Positions 35,042 to 45,189 of a DNA stretch of 64,000 nucleotides are shown piece by piece. Numbering within the stretch: the first letter of the stretch is position 1; each line of letters starts with the position of its first letter. Below the pieces are notes generated by a model that saw nothing but the letters and a program-made list of their open reading frames with translations, was not told the DNA's origin and did no database searches. This DNA comes from Phytophthora sp. 'mugwort'. Taxonomy: Eukaryota > Oomycota > Peronosporomycetes > Peronosporales > Peronosporaceae. The DNA is taken from the NCBI GenBank assembly GCA_033558025.1, contig JAUCEF010000011.1:248001-312000 (forward strand), in the 5' to 3' direction. The position numbers and the translations under genes were made by a program.

Positions 35042-35145
35042 GGTATCGTGACGTCTCAGGGGCGGATCTTTCTCTTGGTCAGGTCCGGTCTTGCCCTACC
35101 GGACCTGACCAAGAGAAAGATCTGCCCCTGAGACGTCACGATACC
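35042..35145. repeat. Long near-perfect hairpin (48-bp arms)
   Basis: Left arm 35042-35089 and right arm 35098-35145 are inverted copies with a single mismatch (ggcgg against the partner of tctgc) and an 8-base loop. The arms contain GACGTC and GGTCAGGTCCGG. Such a long recent palindrome points to a foldback element, a head-to-head junction of terminal inverted repeats, or a hairpin terminus of a linear element. Confidence 0.9.
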
Positions 35146-35187
35146 AAGCTCAGCCACACACACTACGAGCGTGTGGCTGAGCTTGGT
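35143..35187. repeat. Second hairpin, abutting the first
   Basis: A perfect 17-bp inverted repeat (35143-35159 with 35171-35187, arm ACCAAGCTCAGCCACAC) with an 11-base loop. It shares its first three bases with the end of the larger hairpin, so the two stems sit side by side. From 35188 to about 36048 the sequence is AT-rich with no gene. 35667-35740 holds several GTCCTGCA/TGCAGGAC words that recur after the next transposase. Confidence 0.85.
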
Positions 35188-36048
35188 CTCCCCTTTTGGT
35201 TTTTCACGCTAATTCTTTAATTCACAAAATAAATAAATAGGGTTATTTACAATCATTGATTTAATTATTCCTATTTTCAAAATATTTATTATGATTAGTA
35301 ATTTTTTATGCGTGTGGTGTTCGTTGTGGAGTCCGCCGATAAACACCCCACCCTCCCTCCGGATCCTTTGGGGTGGGTACCGTAATACCATTCCTTCTGT
35401 TGGAGTTTGTCATGCAATCGCATAGCAGTTCTGTAAAAGAGGTCTGTCCATTAACGTATTACACTTGTCACTGACGAAATACGTTCGCCATTACGCTTGC
35501 GCGGCTCGCTGGCTCTAGTCATGTTCTTTTCTCGTCTGCTTCATAATGACAGTTGAGGTGTTATGTTGCACAAACAAATAAAACGTTGAATTTCAAAATC
35601 GGCTTAAGACCAATGACGGCGACCCATGGTAGAAGACCCTCCATTGAGATAATTTTGTTCAACCAGAAAATAAGTCCTGCACCACCAAAATGGTCCTGCA
35701 GGATCCTGGAATATATCCTGCAAATGACCTGCAGCTGAAAATCTAAATCCTACGGTTTAAAAGAGTAATCTTCTAAAGTTTGCCGTATATCACGGATTGG
35801 CATAACTGGACAATTCCAGGGATACATTACTGTCGTACAGGTTACGCTAATGTGTAACCTAGGTTACAGTATCATCGCACTTGCAAATAGTATGCAGTAT
35901 ATTCTCCGATACATTTATAGCAGGACCATTGCTGCTGTCCAGTCACCCAGGATCGTGCTGTTGGTGTGCTCTCGAGCCATTACTGGCCACTGATGCGAGT
36001 TAAGCTCGCTGCATTAGCGTTAGTCTAATTTTCTTAATATTTACTAGC

Positions 36049-37263
36049 ATCCATTTCAACGGCTACAAGTACATCGTGAACACCAAGCGTGGGTCCACGA
36101 CCTATTGCCAGTAAGCACTAGCATGCACTTCAACGGCTACAAGTACATCGTGAACACCATCGTGGGCCCACGACCTATTACCAGTGCTCAACGTATCGCT
36201 CTAGTTCCTGCAAGGCCAAGCTCAACGTCAAGGTCCTCGACGACGGTGGAACTGAAGTGCGTGAGACAAGCGAGCGCACATGTAAGGAGGTGACCGTCGC
36301 GTCGCTTCGTGACTTCAGCGAAGAGATGAAGCAATGGTTAGAGATCGAGGCCATTAGCTCGCCGGTCATCATCCCCGGGCGGCTTTGGGACAGCGTCTCG
36401 CATCAGCCCGTCGCCAAGTACCCCGGTGAAGCTCTGAAGTCCATGAAGCGAGACGAGGTACCCAAATTCATTAACTACGTTCGCAATCAAGCTGCCGGCG
36501 GTGACTTGTATCGTCAAATTGAGGCATTTCCGACGGACACCGGTGTCCGAGATGGACGATCGCTCGTCCGTGCTGTTCAACCTGTGTTACGACAATGGTG
36601 GCAAGAGACAGCGCATGATCTGGCGCGTCTGTTTTATCGACGCGACCTACAGCATTACGCCAGCGCCACTTCAACAGACGCTGATCGTCGCCACCCCACG
36701 TACGACGTGTACATTCCAGTATTGCTGGTCCTGCTGGAGGCCACGGATGAGTGGACGTACTGGTATGCATTGCACTGGATCTGCGTACTGGGAAAGGTGC
36801 ATGTGACGCCGGGCGTGTCACGTGCGACTTCGAGGCAGCCCTAATCAAAGGTGTACGCGATCAACTCCCAATGACGCCTTGGCTGTTTATTCCATTGGAA
36901 GCAAGCGATTCGCCGAAAATTGGTCGACCTTAGTTTTCCAGCCAACCAGATAACAGATATTATGGATCCTGGTGTCCTGAACGCCCTGACCGTTATTGCG
37001 ATTGACGAGATCAAGTGCAAGGGAATCCCGTACGTAATGTCCCTGGTCTGCAAGAAGGGATCCGCCCGCTTGTGGACGCAATTTCGGACGTACTTCACGC
37101 GCACCTGGATGGTCATGTATCCGCCACCGCTGTGGAATGTCCACGCCTACGTCGCCACGGAGAAAGAGATGCAAAACCGGACCAACAATCCCCTGGGGAG
37201 CTATAACCGCCGGGCTAAGCAGGCGATTGGGTCGCATCCGACGCTGACCGTTTTCTGCAGCTA
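36049..37263 (+). pseudogene. MULE transposase with FLYWCH-type finger, remnant B
   Basis: The N-terminus has a FLYWCH-like zinc finger ('HFNGYKYIVNT', then 'TYYQCSTYR'-like and 'CKAKLNVKVLDDGG' in a neighbouring frame). The DDE part shows 'FIDATYSITPAPLQQTLI' with its Asp, 'PVLLVLLEATDEWTYWYAL', 'CDFEAALIKGV' and 'CKGIPYVMSLV'. The end has 'NRTNNPLGSYNRRA', the RTNN-LE-YNR block. The frame shifts around 36,540 and 36,840. The first 60 bases of the finger are duplicated in tandem (36049-36113 and 36121-36185), which also breaks the gene. Confidence 0.8.
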
Positions 37264-38271
37264 ATGGCTGATATCTCGTGAATCGCCACCCAGCACCCTC
37301 TCACGCTGACCCTGTCACGCTGACGATTCCGCATCGTGCACAGTATTTAGAACGCCGAAGCGCCGCAAAGGCAAGTAATAAGTACCACCAGGATTGTCGA
37401 GGAAATAAACTGCGCTTTCTTTTCTTGTGGAAATCTACTGTCTTATTGTGTCCTGCAGGAGGTCCTGCAAAGACATCGAGCTCAGTGACCTGTAATGTGT
37501 CCTGCACCAGGTCCTTAATCATGCGAGCAGACACTGCAAATGGTTTGCACTTGTAAGACATTACGTCTGATGCAGGACATATTTTCTGACTGCATTCAAT
37601 TCATCCCCTACATTGACTGGCTGGTGCAAGCACTCGTTGCACTGCATCTCTTGGTCATTTCGCAGAAAGTAATGGTGACCATTTGCTGGATGGCGGTGGG
37701 ACAGCTACAAGCTTCCGCATGTTAGCAAGTACGTAGCAGCAATGGTCGATGTCGGTGGTTGTCTCGACAGACGCGGTCACGAACGATTACACGATGCTGT
37801 ACGCCTAACGTTATAATAATTATTTCTTGATAGGCTTATTACTGTTTAATTATCATCTTGTCGCAACTGGTCAATTGGGATCGTGATTTGCCAGTTCGTC
37901 CACCTATTGCTAAAAATCACCTGCTTAAATTCCACTAAAAATTGGTGGAATATCGCTAAATATTTACTCAGCTGCGACAAAAACCAATTTTTCAGCTTGG
38001 AAGGTGAGTTTTGAGCGAAGCCCAACACAGGTTATCTACAAAAGCAAAAATAGACCCGCCTTCCCGTTGCGATGGTGTGTTTCTAATCTTATGGCGAGCT
38101 TTATTGCCGGATACCTGGAAGTACTACCCCTTTGCCCGCCCATAGTAGGAAGCATCCAAGCAAAGTGGTATTGCCAAAAATTAAATTTAAATATATAAGA
38201 AACGGATAGAAAAACAAGGTGCAAAGTGAGATTAGTTGCATTCAAATTGAACCGACACAGACCCGTGCTGC
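37264..38271. other. Post-MULE region with TGCAGGAC words and a possible small MITE
   Basis: 37450-37585 again holds several GTCCTGCA/TGCAGGAC words, like the upstream flank at 35667-35740; these are probably subterminal repeats of the MULE. At 37858-37980 a 12-base inverted repeat (TTGTCGCAACTG against CAGCTGCGACAA, one mismatch) bounds a 123-bp AT-rich segment, possibly a MITE. I see no gene. Confidence 0.45.
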
Positions 38272-39222
38272 CTACTTGCCGTACATCATGTTCTGAATAT
38301 CTTCCGCAGCGTTGACTGCGTCACGGGCATGAAGCTCCATCTTCGTCACCACCATGGGCGTCACGTACTTGATGATGCTCCGAACAGCTTGCTCCAGGAA
38401 ACGCATCGTGCGTTCCTTCACGGTTAGAGCGGTGCCGGTGTTGTCCTCGGCGTCCAGCATGTTGGTGCGGTCACAGATTACCTCGCGTTATGGCGCGAGG
38501 AAATCAATGTGCGTCTTCAGCCCGGAGAAACAACCCTCTATGGGGTTGCACATAGGGCAATATGGTGCCAGACGTGGGAGGATGAGATCGTCGTGTGGCG
38601 CCACGCACTCTTCCGTCTGCCGGTGCGCAGGCGCCTTCACAAGAACGACGACGACCTTCTTCCCCGCGTAATTCTCCTGGAAAACGGTCGAGGCCTTGAC
38701 GACGTTGTAAAGGTCGTCGATAAAGTCCGCGATCTGTTCCACCCGTATACTGCCTCTCTCCAGGCGATAGGAGACGACCCCATCGCCGTCTGAACAGTGC
38801 ATTGAACTTGAATGTTCGCGCCTCTGGAGGAAGACAGACGACCCTCGCGCGTCGGATCTTCTTGGCACGGCCTCATCCCGCATACGGTAAACGTTAAAGT
38901 TAGTCTCATTAAAGCAAACAATGAAATTAACTCGTTGTTGGTTCTTCTTGAGCTGTCTTGCAAACTCTGTCGCTTGGTCTTGTTCACCAGACTCTTAAGT
39001 CGTCGGCACCAAGCGCGTCTGCTTTACGATATAAAGCATACCCAGCAAGTGGCGGCTAATCGTCGACGTCGAGGTGTCGACGTTGTGGTCGAGCCACAGC
39101 GTGCGTCGCTGGCTTCCATCGCGTAAGTGCAGTTGTCGTTGAGATACGACTCGAGCAGCTCTAAGATCGTCGGCGTAACCTTGACTTAGCTGGGCCGGGA
39201 TCCATCTCGTAGTAGCACGCAA
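38272..39222 (-). pseudogene. Tc1/mariner-IS630-like DDE transposase remnant
   Basis: On the minus strand the DDE_3 type blocks appear: 'RGSIRVEQIADFIDDLY', 'KKVVVVLVKAPAHRQ' (usually the VVVLDNAPxH block; the Asp is lost here) and 'LPRLAPYCPMCNPIEGCFSGLK' (usually LPxYSPxLNPIExxWSxLK, with Glu kept). A C-terminal piece at 38460-38272 (RTMRFLEQAV...MELHARDAVNAAEDI) looks like the tail of the same protein after a short break. The lost catalytic Asp and the frame breaks make it inactive. Confidence 0.7.
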
Positions 39223-39318
39223 CTACGTTAAGAGCAGCAAGAGAGTAAGCAGGGAGCTGATCACGATACTGCTGCAAATGAGAGCTCCGATGGTTTTCAA
39301 GTCCAATATCCTACAAGT

Positions 39319-40167
39319 TTGTCCGAGACTTCCGACAGTGTGCTACTTGAGGACCTTATCGCCTCTACAGAAACCTTAACAGCTATATTACCCGGATCAA
39401 GCACCTCAAACCCCATCTCGCCCAACGCTGAAGTGTCATCGTCAATCGATGCGAACGTCATTTATTTACCGGAAGAGAAGGAAGTTCAAGTTATGGCTGG
39501 TGGAATTCATGTTATGACGGATGAAGTTCACGAAACTACTAGTGAGATTCACCTTACAGAGGCCAATGCGAATGTTCACGTTAGTGAAGACTCGGGTGAA
39601 GATTCGAATGAAGTGGACCAAGAATGCATGCTGTGCTACGAGATCATCTTTTCAGAGGAGAATGTGACTTGTTCAGCCAACAATATCCGCTGTGATGTTT
39701 GCTTCGATCGGACTTGCTTGAAGCGGTGCCTGTACGAACATCCAAAGTGTCCAATCGGCATGGTCGTGGTCCCTGGCCGCCGTGAACATCGCCCATCCCC
39801 GCCCACCCCCGCCTACCTGTTCGTATGCCGTCGTCCAACACCTGGGCGCCGAAGTCTTCGTGCAGAAAGCACCACTTGTGAACATTTTTATCACTATGAG
39901 GGTCTCCATGCGAGGTGCTTGGAATATAAAATCACAGAGGCGTCACTCGCATGCGTGGTTACGTGTTGTGTCCTTGCGTTCAGGGAGCAACTACGCTACT
40001 GGAAAACAATGACTTCTGTTCAAGATTGCTTATTCGTCCCCACTGCGCCAACATCGATCTGGATGTCTTATCTAACTTTCGTGAGCTATCGCAACAACGA
40101 GCCACCAGCACGTTCACAACACAAAATTTTACATTTTTGTTTTGCACTCTATCTCAAAAATTTATAA
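39319..40167 (+). CDS. Unrecognised protein with Cys-rich segment, 282 aa
   Basis: I do not recognise the family. Residues 1-95 are Ser/Thr/Glu-rich and acidic (HVMTDEVHETTSEIHL repeats a short pattern). Residues about 100-146 hold CMLCYE, then 'CSANNIRCDVCFDRTCLKRC' and 'HPKCP', a Cys/His spacing that could bind zinc like a RING or PHD-type finger. After residue 146 the composition changes to Pro/Arg-rich, then aromatic and hydrophobic, which suggests the real frame ends or is spliced there. It lies between transposon remnants, so it may be an accessory gene of one of them or a decayed gene. Confidence 0.4.
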   Translation: MSETSDSVLLEDLIASTETLTAILPGSSTSNPISPNAEVSSSIDANVIYLPEEKEVQVMAGGIHVMTDEVHETTSEIHLTEANANVHVSEDSGEDSNEVDQECMLCYEIIFSEENVTCSANNIRCDVCFDRTCLKRCLYEHPKCPIGMVVVPGRREHRPSPPTPAYLFVCRRPTPGRRSLRAESTTCEHFYHYEGLHARCLEYKITEASLACVVTCCVLAFREQLRYWKTMTSVQDCLFVPTAPTSIWMSYLTFVSYRNNEPPARSQHKILHFCFALYLKNL

Positions 40168-40745
40168 GTATGGATCACTAAGGCTACAGTTTGTAGAACG
40201 TTAGAAGTACGTCAACTGTGAAGACACGAATAATTTGTATATTTGTATACAGTTAGAGGCTAATCGTCAAATGTGGAAGACACTTATATAATTTATATTC
40301 CCACATACATTTTGAGTCTAATCGTCAGGTGTGGAAAACATTATACAATGTTATAGTCTAATCATCAACTATGGAAGAAATGTTAAGTTCTTGTCAAAAA
40401 ATGTTTTGGGATATTATCCATAAATGCAGATATCTACTTGTTATATTTGCAAATTATTTTGCCCATGTTGTGCCCTGATCGTGGTACAAATCTTGTTGAC
40501 GGTTTAGCTTCCCGTCAATATTTGCGCTGAACCTATCCTCAAACTTGTCCAAGCCGTCGTTGAAGTTGTTGCGGACGTATTCAACAATGAGCTTCATCTT
40601 TGATAGATGGGACTTGAAACTTTTACCTCGTTGGGAAGAATGTCGATGCCTGCTCTGTATTGGTGACGTGAGGGGTCACTTGTCCAGTACTGGGTCACGT
40701 AGTCTCGACGATTTGGCTTCACGTAACTCGGATGTCAACGTGGCC
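40168..40745. other. AT-rich region, no gene seen
   Basis: A degenerate word 'aatcgtcaa/ggtgtggaa' recurs three times at about 40260-40380 (cgtcaaatgtggaagac, cgtcaggtgtggaaaac, catcaactatggaagaa), spaced about 60 bp apart: a small decayed tandem repeat. I see no coding signal. Confidence 0.45.
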
Positions 40746-42074
40746 TCAGGGGGTGGATTCGGAGATGCTAGCGTTACCTCTGGGCGGTGGCAGGCAGCAC
40801 TGGTATTTCCCGCCCAAATCCTTCAGCGTTACTTGTAGTAACTCTTTTAAAGAATCCTTTGTCACCAATTGTGGGTTTGATGCCGCTAAGATAAGCTTGG
40901 CAACTGCTACGGCGAGGTTCATGCGCTGGGGAAGAGTTAACAAACATTTCTTTCGTTTGGTTGATGACATCGGGCGCAAGGGAGTCGCCCAGGGTTTGGC
41001 CTCTTCAAGTACATCATCCAGCAGATAGCATAAAACAGTCTCATTTTGCTCCTTTTGGGCCCAACCTGCCCACCACTTCACCATTTTTAGAGACAAGCCA
41101 CGTTTTTCCGGCGCAAACATAAAGCGATGCTGTGCTTCACTCCGTTTGAAAACAGTGCGATGTGAACCAAGAGCCGTTCCCCAGTAGGCTTTGATTAATT
41201 TGACAGGCTCCAGTGACCATGCTTAAGACCTGAATGAAGTGTTCTATGTCATCGCCACTCCCCATTTCACTCCAACGCGCTTGAAAGAATCACCGTTGGG
41301 TGCTGTAGTTGTTGTTCGGTTTCATTTAGCGTTGACCTTGGAACTCGTGCCAGCGACGGAAATACGAACTCATCACGGTTCCATTTGTGATCCAGCTTAA
41401 TTGATTCAAAATCTATCAAGCGTTGTACGTACGTGAGGGTCTCTGCAGCTTATTCATCGTTGGGGAGGAAATGAAGATTGTAGGTTCGACTACCTTGGGG
41501 ATCATGATCAGTCTTGAGAATTGTAAAGCATCATAGCGCGCCATGACGGAGGAATTCACCGTCGAAACACGTTCTAGTCCCCGTTGAATATCACCCCTCT
41601 TCATCTGTAGAACATCGTTGGTGCGGCACATCCCGTAGTTAGAAGCATAACGACCCCACCACCGTGAACCACACTCGCATCAACTCGTTGAAATGATACT
41701 GTTGTCTTCAAGATGCTTTTTCTGAGCTTCGGTAATGACATCGGGGACGCACGCACTGGCACACGTTCTCGCTTCTCACATTGTTAAGTTCTGTCATGAT
41801 TTGGCTGATTATGATCGCTTTCGCAGAGTCTCAAGGTGCCGTCGTCGTTTTCTTCGGAGCTGCATCGGTCAGCTATGTGTCCTCCTTTAATAATGGAAGG
41901 CTTCGTGTAATGCCACCATAGATCTGCCCGGACCTTTTCGGCGGGCAGTTGTGTCTTGTTCGGCCGCCCGGGTTTGTGAATATATGCCGTACGCATGCTC
42001 GGGAGCTGTCGAAATCGATGTTGGAGAGGATTTGGGTACCCTTCTTGTTCGCAAAAGTTCGCAAACCACCGCAA
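40746..42074 (-). pseudogene. Crypton-type tyrosine recombinase remnant A
   Basis: Minus-strand pieces match a Crypton tyrosine recombinase: 'CRTNDVLQMKRGDIQRG' at about 41,630 (first catalytic Arg with the ND-L-DI block) and, around 41,150-40,950, 'SHCFQTE' followed by 'FMFAPEKRGLSLKMVKWWAGWAQKEQ'. This corresponds to the HxxR motif, where the Arg is Gln here, and to the WWGGW block preceding the catalytic Tyr region (ETVLCYLLDD). Stops and shifts separate the parts. Confidence 0.6.
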
Positions 42075-42885
42075 GTTTCCATTGTAATCACCAGGGCTTT
42101 AATATAAGTTATGCGTTAAGATTAGTAGTTTAGAGGGTTTGCCTGCAATAATATATTTTCCGGGTTTGTTACTAGAACAATAACTTATATTTAGGAGGTG
42201 AACGCTGCATTTTAATTTTTACGGGCCTCGAAAACTCGATGGGCATGCGCGGCTCGGGGGCACGTCCAATTACATCTCACCACACACATCCCAGCCCCTC
42301 CGACGTGTATTTACTCATTCCAACATTGTCCTGCATGCCAGAGCCACACTCCACCTTACCCCAACGCCCAATATCATGGTCCACAGTGTCACGACACCGC
42401 GCTTCAGCCAAGCGCAAATCGCTCGCTTCTTCTTCGCCCCCGTCCTAGACCGCGACCACGAACCGACGGGCCAATGGACGAGATAACGTGTATCTACACA
42501 TCCATTCCTCCAGGAAATTGGACGTGGGTACACCTTTTTTTTAACCCAATCTCCTGGCCCATCTTAAAGCTCGTCACGACGGATTTATGGACTAAATGAT
42601 GGAGGCCTCGTCTTCGACCTGGATCCATAGTTTCGTAGGTGAGCCAACGAGCCATGACTCGCTTTGGTGGGTAGACTGGACGGTTGAGTTAGGCCTCCCG
42701 GTCACTTTCAGCGAGAAACCAGCCACCCGCAGGTAAGATAATTGGTCGCATTTCTGTTCTTACAAAGCTTACGTCTAATCATGTATTTGTGATTACTCAG
42801 ATACATGATGTACCTGCAATATCTTACCCAACACCGCGAGCTACCATCCTCTAAGTGACAACAGCGGTATAAAAGAATATAGCAG
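42075..42885. other. No gene; flank of Crypton A and hAT A
   Basis: Contains a 12-base inverted pair, aatataagttat (42101-42112) and ataacttatatt (42180-42191), of unknown meaning. I recognise no coding region. Confidence 0.4.
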
Positions 42886-44156
42886 TTGAACTCCCTGCCA
42901 AATTTGGTATCATGTTTGACTGGTGATCTAACGACTCTGAGCATTATTTCGCCATTCTACGCAACGTACGGTGTTGACGGTGTTGTGAAGACGACGCTTC
43001 TATCGATGGCACCGATTATCAACGAGCCCAACGACAGTCACAACGCCGCGACACACCGTCTAACTATTGAGACAGTGCTCACTGTTTCTGGTAAGAACTT
43101 GACTAGTATTGTGTTTCTTATCGGTGACAACTGTACCGTCATCAAGAAGCTAGAACGACTGATGGGCGTCCCCTGGTGGGGTGCGCCAGCCGTCGACTCA
43201 ACCTCGCCGTCCGACTTTCACGGTCGTATGACGTGGAGCTCAGGGCTATTCAAAAGCTTATGGTAAAGCTCCGAACGCTGAACCAATCCGCAAAAAAGCT
43301 TCGGTAAGTTTATTTTTACATTGTTCTATTTTAGATTAATACTTCTTTATTTGATGTTTAATTTTGGACTGTCTAAACTCAGATTCAAGACTGAGCTTCG
43401 CCCCGTCCTCCGCAAATACACGAGGTGGGGCTCCACGTTCTGTATGCTCCTGCGGGTTTTCGATCTCCGTTAGTGTTTGGACGCGGATGACGGCGCGGTT
43501 GCAGACCTACTACCCTCAGTATCGCGGACCAAGAAACTGAAGGTCTTGCTGGAACAGCTGAAGATGGTCGAGTCAGTTTCCAAGAAGAGTCAGTCTAATG
43601 ATGTCACCATGTGGAGGTGCGCATGCTGTTCGACGCCCTAATATGACGAGTTCCCCGCGTTTCGAGGGTATCCGAGTAAGTTCATTGATATGGTGCAACT
43701 TAGTGTTGAACATTGTTTCTAACATTATTTTATTATTATATATTTTTAACATTATGGTGTAGGTCCGTCCTCCGTTATCGCCGCCAACGCAACATCGAGT
43801 CCGCGGCTGTTAAGCTCCAAGGCGGGTGGTCTCTGAACCGAGCCGAGAAGCTTGCAGTGGATCAAGACGGAAAGCAGTGGCTTCGATGCTGGGGCGCGAT
43901 GGTCAGCTTTGCGGAGCGAGCCCTTAAGCGGACCCGAATTTATGACCAGCAGGATTTGATTTCGGCTATGCTCCCAACATCGAACACCGTGGAGAGGTTG
44001 TTCAACATGGCTCGAGCCATGATCGGGCTGGATCGGCATCCACTCCAGCCAATCCTGGTCGAGGCGCTCCTCTTCTTGAAGTGCAACCGCGCCTTCTGGA
44101 ACGTCCACATTGTCCAGGGTATTCTTGAGCTGGAAGAAGTGCATATTGGTAACTAG
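42886..44156 (+). pseudogene. hAT transposase remnant A
   Basis: The plus strand shows 'LTSIVFLIGDNCTVIKKL' (the hAT FxxGDNCxxNKKLA block), then in another frame the GCASHRLNLAV-type continuation, 'VLRKYTRWGSTFCMLLR' (usually RQDTRWGST) and, at 43713-44156, 'PTSNTVERLFNMARAMIG' with 'VEALLFLKCNRAFWNV', the hAT C-terminal dimerisation region. Several frameshifts and stops lie between 43,180 and 43,780. Confidence 0.8.
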
Positions 44157-44977
44157 TGTGTTGGCGATATGCATAATTGATTTTCTTTTTTGCATTCGCA
44201 TAAATAATTCAATCTTAAAAACACTAAATATATTGTACACTCATATTCCATGCCCTCCAGTGATTACTAATCACGGCGGGTACTGGTCTCCAGCCGTTCA
44301 CCCGCCAATTGGGAGGCGGCAAGTGCTTCAGAGTACAGTGGATGAACTTCTGGTAGTTCCATGCCGTGACGGTTTCGACATCCCTATACTTTCCGACACT
44401 TGGGACTCTTGCCAAAAACGGTGCAGTAAACCGGTAAACGACCAAACATAACCGGTATATTGAGTTTATGTCTTTCTATCGATTGGTCTGAACAGTTCGC
44501 TTCAGCTTTCAAGTGGCGCTCGCAGCTGCGAGGAAATCGCCTCCAACGGCCTCTGGGCCGAGAAATCGGTTTTGTCGATATGCAAGCATCTTTGACCCGG
44601 AGCAATGTACACTCGGGCCAGCAACTTCATTAATGAGAATAGAACTCCAAGAGGGGGCACAATGTGGAGCAGTTTGAGTCCGAGTCAGAATTTTATTGGT
44701 TGCCCTACATAGGCCAATGATATTAATGCACGCGTCTTATTGATAGATTTGGTAACTAATCCGCATCTGCAACACGCGCTGCCAGAGACACGCGCTGCAT
44801 TAGGGTTGTCAGCCACAGCTCAGCCTGATCGTCGCAACGAAGGCTCTTTGAACTCACTCCCAATTTTTTAAGCCTACTACTACGCAAGTCTCCTGCTTGA
44901 TCCTCTCCAAGTCCGTACATCCCGTACGAAGAGGGCCCGGTGCCAAACCGCCTCCTACTGCCCCCCAATTCAACTCC
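44157..44977. other. No gene seen
   Basis: Sequence between hAT A and the tRNA-like segment. No domain or RNA gene is recognised. Short frames only. Confidence 0.4.
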
Positions 44978-45033
44978 GTAGCTCAATTGACTAGAGCGCA
45001 GGGTTTCGGCCCTGTGATGCCTGTTCGAACCGA
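44978..45033 (+). repeat. tRNA-like (SINE head or pseudo-tRNA) with A and B boxes
   Basis: TAGCTCAATTGACTAGAGC at 44989-45000 and its surroundings resembles a tRNA D-arm/A box, and TGTTCGAACC at 45022-45031 a T-arm/B box, with an anticodon-like stem CAGGG/CCCTG between. The loop is six bases, not seven, and the flanking bases do not form an acceptor stem, so this is not a working tRNA. A tRNA-derived SINE head is more likely. A G/C-rich, imperfectly repeated tail follows to about 45,200. Confidence 0.45.
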
Positions 45034-45189
45034 GCCGGTGTTATCGATCAAGAATGGTAGTTGGAGCTACGTACGAGTGAGGACGGGTGAGCGCGCGTGC
45101 GTACGGCTGCTACGCGGGTGAGAAATCTGCGTGCGTGAGATGGATGAGCGCGCGTGAGGAAGGCTGCTGCGACGTGCGCGCGTGTGAGC

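Noticed and set aside
44978..45050. Functional tRNA gene
   Set aside because: Six-base anticodon loop and no acceptor stem pairing.
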